From NCBI GenBank assembly GCA_903970615.1, contig CAJCJH010000056.1:1-64000 (forward strand): a stretch of 64,000 nt of DNA. The letters run 5' to 3'. Within the stretch, counting starts at the first letter, position 1. Each line of letters opens with the position of its first letter. Below the pieces are notes generated by a model. That model made no database searches, had not been told where the DNA came from, and saw only the letters and a list, made by a program, of their open reading frames with translations. Shown here one piece after another: positions 43,197-53,435 of this stretch. A program made the translations under genes and the position numbers. Origin of the DNA: Rhodospirillales bacterium (GTDB lineage: Bacteria; Pseudomonadota; Gammaproteobacteria; Nevskiales; Nevskiaceae).

Positions 43197-44705
43197 ATGA
43201 ACCACCCGCCCGAGATTCAGCTGCCCGGTTTGAGCAAACCGACGTTGATGCCTGCTTACTCTGCGCTCGGCGCGCCTTATGTCACCTCGGTGCCGACGAC
43301 GCCTTTGCCCGCACCGCGGCTGCTGCATGTCAACTTACAACTGGCCGCCGAACTCGGTATCGACGAGGCTGCGTCAGCGTGCCCGGAATTCGTCGAGACG
43401 ATGGCCGGCAATCGCGCGTGGCCGGGATATGAATCGATCAGTTCGGTTTACGGCGGCCATCAATTCGGCACCTGGGTACCGCGGCTGGGCGATGGCCGCG
43501 CGCATCTGATCGCCGAGATCGCCACGCCAGCCGGCGAACGCCGCGAACTGCAACTCAAGGGCAGCGGCCCGACGCCATACTCGCGCTTCGCAGATGGCCG
43601 CGCGGTGTTGCGTTCGTCGATTCGCGAATATCTGTGTTCGGAGGCGATGCACGCGCTCGGCATTCCGACCACGCGCGCACTCAGTCTGGTGAGTTCGCCG
43701 CAGCCGGTGCGGCGCGAAACCCTTGAAACGGCGGCGGTGGTGTGTCGTGTCGCGCCGAGTCTGGTGCGCTTCGGCCATTTCGAGTATTTCTATTATCGGG
43801 ATGATCACGCGCAACTGGCACCGCTGGCGGATCACGTCATCGAGCAGAATTTTCCGGAATTCGCAGCAAGCCCGAATCGATATGCCGACTGGCTCGGCGA
43901 GGTGGTGGCGCGAACCGCACGGCTGCTGGCGGCTTGGCAGGCGGTCGGCTTTTGCCACGGCGTGATGAATACGGATAATTTTTCGGTGCTGGGCTTGACG
44001 CTCGATTACGGCCCGTTCGGTTTCATCGACGCTTTCGATTCGCATCACATCTGCAATCACACCGACGAAGGCGGCCGCTACGCCTACGATCAGCAGCCAG
44101 TCATCGGCCACTGGAATTGCTCGCGGCTGCTGCAAGCCACGCTGCCCTTGCTGGCGCAAAAACCGGAAGCGGCAGTCGAAATCGCCACCGAAATCCTCGA
44201 TCGCTATCCGGCGCTTTACACCGACGCGATGACCCGCGCCTGGCGCCAGAAACTCGGCCTGCGCGACGCGCGCGACGACGATCGGGAACTGATCAATCGC
44301 TATCTGTCGATTCTGGAAACCGGGCATTCCGACTTCACCCGCAGCTTCCGCAATCTGGCCCGGTTTCGTACAGCCGACGATGCGTTGGCGACGGAGCTGC
44401 GCGACGAAATCGCCGATCTCGAACGCTTCGATAAGTGGCTTGCAGACTATCGCCAGCGCCTGCGCAGCGAGCAATCCGACGACGCCGAACGCAGCCTGCG
44501 AATGAACGTGGTGAATCCGAAATACGTGCTGCGCAATCATCTGGCGCAGGCAGCAATTACCGCCGCCGAGCACGGCGATGCCGGCGAAATCGAGCGGCTG
44601 TTCACGCTGCTGCAACGACCCTTCGACGAACAGCCGGAACACGCGGCTTACGCGGCGGAGCCGCCCACGGAATTGCGGCATATCGAAGTCAGCTGCTCCT
44701 CCTGA
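43197..44705 (+). CDS. selO: Protein adenylyltransferase SelO (YdiU)
   Basis: A 502-aa SelO/YdiU family pseudokinase-fold enzyme that transfers AMP to protein Ser/Thr/Tyr in response to oxidative stress. Signature blocks: VYGGHQFGTWVPRLGDGRA, LQLKGSGPTPYSRFADGRAV, RSSIREYLCSEAMHALGIPT, CHGVMNTDNFSVLGLTLDYG and FGFIDAFD. The bacterial SelO lacks the C-terminal selenocysteine of animal homologues; here it ends EVSCSS, with a cysteine near the end. The start is ATG 43197 (MNHPPEIQLPG). Confidence 0.95.
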   Translation: MNHPPEIQLPGLSKPTLMPAYSALGAPYVTSVPTTPLPAPRLLHVNLQLAAELGIDEAASACPEFVETMAGNRAWPGYESISSVYGGHQFGTWVPRLGDGRAHLIAEIATPAGERRELQLKGSGPTPYSRFADGRAVLRSSIREYLCSEAMHALGIPTTRALSLVSSPQPVRRETLETAAVVCRVAPSLVRFGHFEYFYYRDDHAQLAPLADHVIEQNFPEFAASPNRYADWLGEVVARTARLLAAWQAVGFCHGVMNTDNFSVLGLTLDYGPFGFIDAFDSHHICNHTDEGGRYAYDQQPVIGHWNCSRLLQATLPLLAQKPEAAVEIATEILDRYPALYTDAMTRAWRQKLGLRDARDDDRELINRYLSILETGHSDFTRSFRNLARFRTADDALATELRDEIADLERFDKWLADYRQRLRSEQSDDAERSLRMNVVNPKYVLRNHLAQAAITAAEHGDAGEIERLFTLLQRPFDEQPEHAAYAAEPPTELRHIEVSCSS

Positions 44706-44938
44706 GCGGAAGCCGACTGGATTTTCGGAGGATTTGCGGCCGTGGAGTTACCGCCGGCAGACTCAATATATTTCGCTCGCGGAGGCTAGATTTTACTGGC
44801 ATGTAGACGCCGCGCAGGGTAAATTCGCTGCAATGATATCGGGGGCTCGCTCAGGGGCGAAGCTTGGCAGATCAACCGGGGCGCATGCCTAAGTTTTAGG
44901 GCAATCCATGCAGCAGCAGACTTGATGGCTTTGATTAG

Positions 44939-46540
44939 ATGAATCATCGACAGCGCAGACGGCTGCTGTTGGTGGTGACCACGGTCGCGGCGAGTCTGTT
45001 GCCGCCGCTGTTATCCGTGAGCTTCGGCTATTGGGAAATCCTGCGGGAAACGGATCAGCAGCGAGCGCGTTACGCCAGGCTTGCGCTGCAACGCGCAGAA
45101 GCGATTTTCAGCGATGCCGACGCCACCTTGCGCAAGCTCATCGTCGCGGTGGATGCCGAGTGCGATCTGAAGACGCAAGTGGCGTTGGCACAGGCCAACC
45201 ATAACGATCTCTACACCCGCGAAGCGGTGTTGATCGGCGGCGGCACGGTGAAATGTGCGGGCGATAGCCTCGCCAGTACCAACGCAGACCTGCCGACCGG
45301 CAACTTGCCGCTGCCGAAAGTAGCGCTCGATATCGCCGCACCGAATACCGTGCTGCCGCTGTATTCGTCGATCGTGGCGTCGTATCCGCTGCAAAAAGAT
45401 CTGGCGCTGGCCTTGCTCATCAATCCGATCCGCTTCAGCGAAACGCTCGAACCGCTGCTCGATGACCAGCGGGTTGCGGTGCAGCTTCTCGGCCAGAATT
45501 ACGCGCCGCTCGCCGAGTACGGCTGGCATTTCGGTACGCCGCAAAACACCGCGGAAGATTTGCAATCGAGCCTGCTGCTGTCGGTGCGATTCCCGATTCA
45601 CGTCGTCGTCACCACCTCGCGCGAGGCGGCGCTGAAAGCCAATGCCTGGGCGTTGACGCTGTATTTTCTGGCTGGCCTGGCCGTCTCCGGATTGCTGATT
45701 TTCCTGGTATTCAGAGGCGTTTTACGCCTGTTTGCGAAGGACTCCGAATTGCGCGACGGGCTGGCCAATGGCGAGTTCCAGGTGCATTATCAGCCGGTCA
45801 TCGACATCGAAACCGGGGCCTGTGTCGGCGCGGAAGCGCTGCTGCGCTGGCAACATCCGGATCGCGGCTGGGTATCGCCCGAAGTCTTCATTCCGATCGC
45901 CGAGCAAAGCGGCTTCGTGATTCCATTGACCGCATGGCTGATGCGGCGGATCAACGACGAAATGCACGGGCTGATGAACGAATACCCCGGCTATCACATC
46001 TCGATCAACCTGAGCGCGCGCCATATTCTCGACCCGACTCTGCTCGATACGATCCAGACGATCTTCAGTGAAGGCATCCTGCCGCAGCAGATCATTTTTG
46101 AAATCACCGAGCAGGAATTGCTGCACGGCAGCCATGTCGATGTATTCGGAACGCTGCAAAAAATGCGCGGCACCGGTGCGCTGCTGGCGCTCGACGATTT
46201 TGGAACCGGCTATGCCAGCCTGCGATATCTCACGCAATATCCGTTCGATTATTTGAAGATCGACCGCTATTTCATCCAGTCGATCGGCCGGGATGCGATC
46301 AATGCCAGCCTGGTCGACGCCACCGTGGATATCGCTAAACGGCTGCGGCTCGGCATGGTGGCCGAAGGCATCGAAACCCTGGAGCAGCTCGATTACGTGC
46401 GCAAACTCGGCGTCAAGCTGGGTCAAGGCTGGCTATTCTCGAAGGCTTTGCCGGCCGCCCGGTTTTTCGAATACGTGAGCCGGCGCCAGTCTGAAATCAA
46501 CCTGCAGGGATTCGACCAGACGCCAGCCCCTCAAGCTTGA
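44939..46540 (+). CDS. Membrane-bound EAL-domain c-di-GMP phosphodiesterase with CSS-like sensor
   Basis: 533 aa. N-terminal membrane helix (VVTTVAASLLPPLLSVSFGY), a periplasmic sensor of about 210 residues with two cysteines (DAECDLKT and TVKCAGDS) that resembles the CSS-motif redox domain, a second helix (WALTLYFLAGLAVSGLLIFL), then an EAL domain. The EAL catalytic residues are intact: GAEALLRWQHPD, ISINLSARHI, FEITEQELL, DDFGTGYASLRYL, KIDRYF and AEGIETLEQ. So it should hydrolyse c-di-GMP, probably under periplasmic thiol control. A 233-bp leader precedes the ATG. Confidence 0.92.
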   Translation: MNHRQRRRLLLVVTTVAASLLPPLLSVSFGYWEILRETDQQRARYARLALQRAEAIFSDADATLRKLIVAVDAECDLKTQVALAQANHNDLYTREAVLIGGGTVKCAGDSLASTNADLPTGNLPLPKVALDIAAPNTVLPLYSSIVASYPLQKDLALALLINPIRFSETLEPLLDDQRVAVQLLGQNYAPLAEYGWHFGTPQNTAEDLQSSLLLSVRFPIHVVVTTSREAALKANAWALTLYFLAGLAVSGLLIFLVFRGVLRLFAKDSELRDGLANGEFQVHYQPVIDIETGACVGAEALLRWQHPDRGWVSPEVFIPIAEQSGFVIPLTAWLMRRINDEMHGLMNEYPGYHISINLSARHILDPTLLDTIQTIFSEGILPQQIIFEITEQELLHGSHVDVFGTLQKMRGTGALLALDDFGTGYASLRYLTQYPFDYLKIDRYFIQSIGRDAINASLVDATVDIAKRLRLGMVAEGIETLEQLDYVRKLGVKLGQGWLFSKALPAARFFEYVSRRQSEINLQGFDQTPAPQA

Positions 46541-46571
46541 GTGGCAGAGTTCGCTGGCATGTGGCCCGGTG

Positions 46572-46673
46572 TTAGCGCCCGGCTTTCTTTTCCTTTTTCG
46601 CCTGTTTTTTTTCCTTCATCGTTTTGGCCGGCTTTTTCTTCTCAGTTTTTTTACTGTCGAGACCTTTACTCAT
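46572..46673 (-). CDS. 33-aa lysine-rich small protein (MSKGLDSKK type)
   Basis: Reads MSKGLDSKKTEKKKPAKTMK then EKKQAKKEKKAGR and stop. Over half of the residues are lysine or arginine. GGAG precedes the ATG by six bases. The pattern KKPAKTMKEKK is one I recognise from many short unannotated proteobacterial genes, which supports it being real. It lies 100 bases downstream of purA on the same strand. Function unknown; nucleic-acid or ribosome contact is likely from composition. Confidence 0.7.
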   Translation of the reverse strand: MSKGLDSKKTEKKKPAKTMKEKKQAKKEKKAGR

Positions 46674-46775
46674 CATCTGCTCCGGTGGCGAGCGCACACT
46701 GATTGCGGCGCCTCTGCGCCTGCACTGTAAGTGCTTCGAGGGGTCGCCGTCATCCGTTCGTTTTTCGAGCGCAGA

Positions 46776-48080
<1,305 letters not shown>

Positions 48081-48166
48081 CTATTCCGTAAATCGGCGCG
48101 TCGATCGCGGACTGCGCCCGTCCAAAAATCTGCAGTTAGAAAGCGCGCTCAAAGCCACGCCGAAGA

Positions 48167-49162
48167 CTAAAAAATATCGGGCTCGACGCCCAGACGCAGC
48201 AATTCATTCACATCAGCGGAAAAGCCCGTCGCCGGCCGTGGCTTGCCCAGCTCACCGCCGACGCCATCGTAACGGCCGCCGCGTGCCAGTTCGCGGCCAT
48301 GCCCCGGCGCGAACGCCGCGAACACCAGTCCGGTCTGATAACGATAGCCGCGCAATTCGGCAAGATCGATATGCAGAGGCACTGTCGGCGCAATCTTCGC
48401 CAGTTCCCGCGCGGCTTGTTCCAACGCGACCAAGGCCTGTGCAATCGCGGTTTCGCCGACGTCTAGTGTCGCGCGCGCACGCTGCAACACGGTGACATCG
48501 CCGTTCAACTCCATCAGCGCCGCAACGCCACCGATGGCTGCGCTGGCGAGCCGGCGCGATGCAGCGAAATCGCGCAGATCGGGCTGCGATTTGCGCTGCA
48601 GGATATCGAACAGCGCGGTTTCGTCGTCGGCATCAAGACCCAGCTTGCCGGATAGCGCGCGGTAGATGCCGACATGGCCGAGATCGAGATGCACATCGCG
48701 CACTGCGGCGAGTTGCAGCGTTTCCAGCATCAGCCGCAGGATTTCGAGATCAGCCGCAAGTCCCGCTTCGCCGAAATATTCGCAGCCGACCTGACGCGGC
48801 GCGCGCGAACCGCCGAGGCTGTCCGGCCGCGTGCGCAGCACAGTGCCGAGGTAGCACAAGCGCACCTGTGGCTGATCGGCGAAATGGCGCGTGGCAATGC
48901 GCGCGGCCTGCGGCGTCATGTCGGCGCGCAGGCCGAGCAGGCGTCCGCCGGCGGGATCGGTGAGCTTGAAGGTCTGCGATTCGAGATCGGAGCCGGCACC
49001 GGTCAACAGCGTATCGAGATGTTCCAGCAGCGGCGGCAGAATCAGCTCGTAGCCTTGCGCGCGGTAGTGATCCAGCAGCGCCCGGCGCAGTGCTTCGATG
49101 CGCCAGGCTACCGCCGGCAGCGATTCTTCAACGCCTTCCGGCAACATCCATGAGCGCGTCAT
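48167..49162 (-). CDS. hisZ: ATP phosphoribosyltransferase regulatory subunit
   Basis: A 331-aa HisRS-like protein lacking a tRNA-binding C-terminus, the regulatory partner of short-form HisG. Class II motifs: LLDHYRAQGYELILPPLLEH, FKLTDPAGGRLLGLRADMTPQAARIA (motif 2 arginine region) and YQTGLVFAAFAPGHGRELARG followed by GRYDGVG. Its place between purA and the hflKC genes is usual in beta- and gammaproteobacteria that use the short HisG. Standard length. Confidence 0.95.
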   Translation of the reverse strand: MTRSWMLPEGVEESLPAVAWRIEALRRALLDHYRAQGYELILPPLLEHLDTLLTGAGSDLESQTFKLTDPAGGRLLGLRADMTPQAARIATRHFADQPQVRLCYLGTVLRTRPDSLGGSRAPRQVGCEYFGEAGLAADLEILRLMLETLQLAAVRDVHLDLGHVGIYRALSGKLGLDADDETALFDILQRKSQPDLRDFAASRRLASAAIGGVAALMELNGDVTVLQRARATLDVGETAIAQALVALEQAARELAKIAPTVPLHIDLAELRGYRYQTGLVFAAFAPGHGRELARGGRYDGVGGELGKPRPATGFSADVNELLRLGVEPDIF

Positions 49163-49184
49163 CGGCTTCGGTCCTGCGGCGCGA

Positions 49185-49379
49185 TCAAACGAACCAGCGC
49201 AGCAGCTGCAGCGCGATAACGCCGCCGAGCATGCTGGTGAGTCCGAGCACGCGCACCGCGCGCTCGTCGAGCTGCGCCATGCGCGCGAACAGGCGCCGCG
49301 TGCGCGAAGGCGAAACGAACGGCACGATGCCTTCGATCAGGAAAACCAGCGCCACGGCGCGCAACACGTCCTGCAACAT
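49185..49379 (-). CDS. DUF2065 small membrane protein (YjeT-like)
   Basis: A 64-aa peptide, with VLRAVALVFLIEGIVPFVSP and VLGLTSMLGGVIALQLLRW as two helices and a basic loop between. It matches DUF2065/YjeT, which is regularly encoded just after hflC, as here. Function unknown, possibly associated with the HflKC complex. Confidence 0.9.
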   Translation of the reverse strand: MLQDVLRAVALVFLIEGIVPFVSPSRTRRLFARMAQLDERAVRVLGLTSMLGGVIALQLLRWFV

Positions 49380-49402
49380 CGGCTAGCACGCGCGGAGCGG
49401 CA

Positions 49403-50281
49403 TCACTTGCTGCTCCCCTCGTCCTTGAAGTATTTGAAGAACTGGCCCTTGGGTTCGAGCACCAGCACGTCCTGCTTGTCCTTGAACGAGGCGCGGTAGG
49501 CGTTCAGCGAACGATAGAACGCGAAGAACTCCGGGTCTTGCCCATAAGCCTGCGCATAAATCTGGGTGGCCTTGGCATCGCCTTCGCCGCGCAACTGTTC
49601 GGCGGTTCGATACGCCTCGGCGAGCAGGGTTTGTGCGGTGCCATCAGCTTCGGCGCGAATCTTCTGCGCCGCTTCGCTGCCGTTGGCGCGCGCCTCCGCG
49701 GCCACCCGCTGACGTTCGGCGCGCATCCGATCGTAAACCGCGGCAGTGTAGTCGTTGTCTTTCGGCAGCTCGACCGACTTCAATTGCACATCGACAATGT
49801 CGATGCCGAGGTCTTTCGTTTCCTGCACCGTGGCCTGCTTCAAGGCCGCCAGCATGGCAGCGTCGCCGGTCACAGCATCCTGCATCGTGTGAGTCGATAA
49901 CTCCGAAGTCAGCGCGCGTCCCAGACCTTTCGAGATCAGGTCGGTGCCGCGCAGCTGGCCCGCGGTGGCGCGGTAGAACTTGGCGACATCCGCAATGCGC
50001 CATTTCGTCATCGCCGCGACCTGCAACGCGCGTTCGTCCTTGGTCGTAATCGTCTGCACGCCGCTTTCGGCCGGCAGCAGGCGTGCGTCGAATTTTTTCA
50101 CCGTCTGCACGTAAGGAATGCGCAGATGAAAACCGGGTTCGGTTTCGATGCGCAGAATCTCGCCGAACTGCATGACGATGCCGATAGCTCGCTGATCGAT
50201 GGTGAAATAGCTGGCGTCGAGCAGAAACAAGACGGCCGCGATGATCGCAATCGGCAGCAGCGGAGGGGCTTTCAGTTTCAT
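49403..50281 (-). CDS. hflC: FtsH-protease modulator HflC
   Basis: A 292-aa SPFH/band-7 protein. N-terminal membrane anchor ILLPIAIIAAVLFLLDASYF-type segment, then IRIETEPGFHLRIPYVQTVK, the SPFH core TKDERALQVAAMTKWRIADV, GRALTSELSTHTMQDA, and coiled coil ARANGSEAAQKIRAEADGTA. With HflK it forms the periplasm-facing ring around FtsH that controls membrane-protein turnover. Its ATGA start overlaps the hflK stop. Confidence 0.96.
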   Translation of the reverse strand: MKLKAPPLLPIAIIAAVLFLLDASYFTIDQRAIGIVMQFGEILRIETEPGFHLRIPYVQTVKKFDARLLPAESGVQTITTKDERALQVAAMTKWRIADVAKFYRATAGQLRGTDLISKGLGRALTSELSTHTMQDAVTGDAAMLAALKQATVQETKDLGIDIVDVQLKSVELPKDNDYTAAVYDRMRAERQRVAAEARANGSEAAQKIRAEADGTAQTLLAEAYRTAEQLRGEGDAKATQIYAQAYGQDPEFFAFYRSLNAYRASFKDKQDVLVLEPKGQFFKYFKDEGSSK

Positions 50282-51438
50282 CAGCGGTTGCCCCGGTCGC
50301 GTGAACGATTGGCGTCGCCGTTGCCAGCGCCACTGCTGGCGCTGCCGGAACTGCGGCTGGCACCAGGTTGCGCCGGCGCGGCGGGCGGCGCTGGACTAGA
50401 GGCTTCGGTCGGCAGTTCCGGCGGCTTGGCTTGCGCGTTCTTGACGATCTGATCGAGCGGCAGATAGATCACCGGATTGGCCTTGTCGGCATCGATCAAA
50501 ACCTTCGTGGTATTGCCGTAAATCTCGCTCATCGTGTCCAGATAAAGCCGTTCCCGCGTGACTTTCGGGGCTTTTTTATACTGCTCCAGCACCGCTTCAA
50601 AACGGGCGACATCACCTTGCGCGCGCGCCACTGCCTGATCCCGATACGAAGTGGCTTCGGTGACGCGCTGTGCGGCTTCGCCGCGTGCATTGGGCAGGCG
50701 CGCTTCAGCATAGGCACGCGCTTCTTCGCGCAGCCGGTCGCCATCTTCATGCGCCTTGATCGCATCGGCAAACGCCGCTTGTACCGCTTCCGGCGGCTGC
50801 ACCTGTTGCAGCGCGACGGCGGTGACGCGCAGTCCGGTTTTGTATTCGTTGAGCCGCTGCTGCAGCGCGGTTTCGATCGCCGGCGCGAGCGCGTTGCGGC
50901 CGTCGCCGAGCAAGGCATCGACACCGAGATTGCCGGCGGCTTCGCGCAGCAGGCTGGTCAGCGCGTTCTGCAGGGTATCGTCGGGATCGCTCACGCCGAG
51001 CAGGAAATCTTCGGCCGAGTCGACGTGGTATTGCACGTTGAGTTCGATATCGATCAGGTTGTCGTCTTTGGTGATGAAGATCGCGCGCTCGCGCGCCTGA
51101 CGCACCTGGGTGACATCGATGCGTTCGACGCGCTCGACCGGCCACGGGATATGCCAGTGCAGACCGGGATCGACGATGTCGCGCAGCGCGCCGAATTGCA
51201 GAACCGCGCCGCGATCCTTCGCATCGATCGCATAGAAACCGGACAGCAGCCAGATCGCCACCAGCAGGCTGGCGGCGGCGGCCAGCAGATTGCGCGAGGG
51301 CCCGCCGCCGGGCGCGCGCAGCAGTGCTTTCAGGCGTTGCAGCAGCTGGCTGAGGTCGGGCGGCTTGCTGTCGCCGCGCTTGCCGCCGGAACCCTGCGTC
51401 CACGGATCGCGCCCTGGTCCGGGTTCATTCCAGGCCAT
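50281..51438 (-). CDS. hflK: FtsH-protease modulator HflK
   Basis: 385 aa. Glycine- and acidic-rich cytoplasmic start (MAWNEPGPGRDPWTQGSGG), one membrane helix (LLAAAASLLVAIWLLSGFYA), SPFH domain (EVLQFGALRDIVDPGLHWHI-type block, VNVQYHVDSAEDFLLGVSD), then the coiled coil AKAREEARAYAEARLPNARG and a low-complexity Ser/Ala/Gly tail (SGSASSGAGNGDANRSRDRG). It is the partner of HflC. The start is ATG 51438. Confidence 0.96.
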   Translation of the reverse strand: MAWNEPGPGRDPWTQGSGGKRGDSKPPDLSQLLQRLKALLRAPGGGPSRNLLAAAASLLVAIWLLSGFYAIDAKDRGAVLQFGALRDIVDPGLHWHIPWPVERVERIDVTQVRQARERAIFITKDDNLIDIELNVQYHVDSAEDFLLGVSDPDDTLQNALTSLLREAAGNLGVDALLGDGRNALAPAIETALQQRLNEYKTGLRVTAVALQQVQPPEAVQAAFADAIKAHEDGDRLREEARAYAEARLPNARGEAAQRVTEATSYRDQAVARAQGDVARFEAVLEQYKKAPKVTRERLYLDTMSEIYGNTTKVLIDADKANPVIYLPLDQIVKNAQAKPPELPTEASSPAPPAAPAQPGASRSSGSASSGAGNGDANRSRDRGNR

Positions 51439-51719
51439 TGCTTACTCCGATCCGCGCGGCCGGGGTTGCAATAAAAAACGGTTTGCTTGATCCGCGACTG
51501 CGCACGCAGCCGATCGACAACATCCGCGCAAGGCCCTCGGCTGCGTTGCTCGTTACCGGCTCCGCGCAAAAATCACTTCCGTCGCAACTGCGATTCATTT
51601 CGTTAGGTGGACTCAAAAGTTTGACGAGGATGTTTGACGGCGGCGAGTTCGAGGAAGCAGCGGCGCACAGAATAAAGCCTGCCGGCAATTTCGGTGCAGC
51701 AGCTTGCGAGGGCGCGATT
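51439..51719. other. Intergenic between hflK and hflX, no gene seen
   Basis: 281 bases on the strand of the operon. No small gene, tRNA or strong terminator is recognised. The gap is long for this conserved block and may hold an internal promoter for hflKC. Confidence 0.35.
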
Positions 51720-53045
51720 TTAGGAAGCGACGGCGATTGCAGCAACCGCACGCGGCGGCGGCGTTACACCGGCTTCGCGGCACAGCCGTTCCAGACGCGA
51801 GTACGGCAAGCGCACCTTGAGCCTCGATGTGCCGTCGGTTTCGGTGGTTTCGGAACGCACGGCGTGCAGCGCAAACAGTTGTGCGCGCAGCTTCGCGGCA
51901 CTCGGCGGCAGCAGCAGATCGTCTTCGATCAAATCCGGATACAGACGCGCGGCGATCGCGGTGCGCAGCAGATCGAGGCCGGCGCCGCTTTGCGCGGAGA
52001 CGAATACGCGCGCGGGCTGACCTTCCTCATCGCGCTCGATCCGCGGCGTTTCGTCTTCGCGCAGATCGATCTTGTTGAACACCAGCAGACGCGGCACGTC
52101 CTGCGCGCCGATTTCCGCCAGCACGGCATCGACCTGCTGCATGCGCTGCACACGCTCGGCGTCGGCCGCATCGACCACATGCAGCAGCAGGCTGGCTTCG
52201 CGCGATTCTTCCAGCGTCGCGCGGAACGCGGCGATCAATTCATGCGGCAGATCGCGCACGAAGCCGACGGTATCGGCCAGCACCGCGGTTTCACCGGTCG
52301 GCAATTGCACACGGCGCACGGTAGTGTCGAGCGTGGCGAATAACTGGTTCGATGCGAAGCTGTCGTCGCCAGTGAGCGCATTGAACAGCGTCGATTTGCC
52401 GGCATTGGTGTAGCCGACCAGCGATACGGTGGGGATTTCGTTGCGCGCGCGTCCCTGACGATTTTGCGCACGCCGCGCGCGCACTTCTTCGAGATGACGC
52501 TTGACGGTGGCGATGCGTCCGCGCACCAGACGACGATCGGTTTCGAGCTGGGTTTCGCCCGGCCCGCGCAGGCCGATACCGCCTTTCTGGCGTTCAAGGT
52601 GAGTCCAGCCGCGCACCAGGCGCGTCGACAAATGATTCAGCTGCGCGAGTTCGACTTGCAACTTGCCCTCGTGCGAGCGCGCGCGGCGCGCAAAGATATC
52701 GAGGATCAATCCAGCGCGATTCAGCACGCGGCATTGCAGATGTTTTTCGAGATTACGTTCCTGGCTCGGCGACAGATCGTGATTGAAAATGGCGAGCTCG
52801 GCGCCGCTGGCCTGCACCGCGGCGGCGACTTCATCGACCTTGCCGGAACCCGCGTACAAGCCAGCGTCTGGCCGATCGCGGCGACCGCCGATGACGCTGG
52901 TGATTTCGGCGCCGGCCGATCGTGCGAGTTCAATGAATTCCTGCCGATCGGCCTCGAAATCCACGTTCGGGAATTCGAGATGCACCAACACCGCTCTCTG
53001 CGAACCGGCAACCGGCTTGGCGTTCGCCTCGGAAAGGTTACTCAA
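51720..53045 (-). CDS. hflX: GTPase HflX
   Basis: 441 aa. N-terminal HflX domain (EFIELARSAGAEITSVIGGR, FNHDLSPSQERNLEKHLQCR) and RTGLILDIFARRARSHEGKL-type stretch, the GxGETQ motif GIGLRGPGETQLETDRRLVR, G1 GYTNAGKSTLFN, G3 DTVGFVRDLPHELIAAFRAT and G4 FNKIDL. It splits stalled or stressed 70S ribosomes. The only start that includes the N-terminal domain is TTG 53045, without a clear ribosome-binding site. It lies just downstream of hfq, as is usual. Confidence 0.96.
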   Translation of the reverse strand: MSNLSEANAKPVAGSQRAVLVHLEFPNVDFEADRQEFIELARSAGAEITSVIGGRRDRPDAGLYAGSGKVDEVAAAVQASGAELAIFNHDLSPSQERNLEKHLQCRVLNRAGLILDIFARRARSHEGKLQVELAQLNHLSTRLVRGWTHLERQKGGIGLRGPGETQLETDRRLVRGRIATVKRHLEEVRARRAQNRQGRARNEIPTVSLVGYTNAGKSTLFNALTGDDSFASNQLFATLDTTVRRVQLPTGETAVLADTVGFVRDLPHELIAAFRATLEESREASLLLHVVDAADAERVQRMQQVDAVLAEIGAQDVPRLLVFNKIDLREDETPRIERDEEGQPARVFVSAQSGAGLDLLRTAIAARLYPDLIEDDLLLPPSAAKLRAQLFALHAVRSETTETDGTSRLKVRLPYSRLERLCREAGVTPPPRAVAAIAVAS

Positions 53046-53094
53046 TCGAGGCCCGCAAGCCCGCGCTCAGCCGCGGCACGGCGATCGATGAGGA

Positions 53095-53361
53095 TCAGGC
53101 GCTTTCCGGTTCGGCGTCGGCCGCGGAATCCGCATCGCCATCTGAATCCTGCATGCGCACCGCGCGCGCCGGAACGATGGTGGAGATGGCGTGCTTGTAG
53201 ACCATCTGGCTGACGGTGTTTTTCAGCAGCACGACAAACTGGTCGAAGGATTCGATCTGGCCTTGCAACTTGATACCGTTGACAAGGTAGATCGAAACCG
53301 GGATACGTTCTTTGCGCAGGGCGTTGAGAAACGGCTCCTGCAGAGTCTGGCCTTTAGACAT
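53095..53361 (-). CDS. hfq: RNA chaperone Hfq
   Basis: 88 aa from ATG 53361: [20 protein letters not shown] (Sm1), then [20 protein letters not shown] and [13 protein letters not shown] (Sm2, with the YKH uridine-binding signature), and an acidic Asp/Ala-rich tail. It forms a hexamer that pairs small RNAs with mRNAs. Immediately downstream of miaA, its usual place. The 26 in-frame codons upstream have no typical Hfq sequence. Confidence 0.97.
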   Translation of the reverse strand: MSKGQTLQEPFLNALRKERIPVSIYLVNGIKLQGQIESFDQFVVLLKNTVSQMVYKHAISTIVPARAVRMQDSDGDADSAADAEPESA

Positions 53362-53435
53362 GGCAACTACCTTATTGGAATTATTGGGTGACTCCGCCCT
53401 GAGCGGCTTTTTTGACAACTGAAGTGTAGCACGCA

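Noticed and set aside
44706-44938. Possible c-di-GMP riboswitch before the EAL gene
   Set aside because: The segment lacks the GEMM core sequences (such as the GGGCAAACC-type loop and the tetraloop receptor); only a loose resemblance in a short GCAGGGTAAA stretch.
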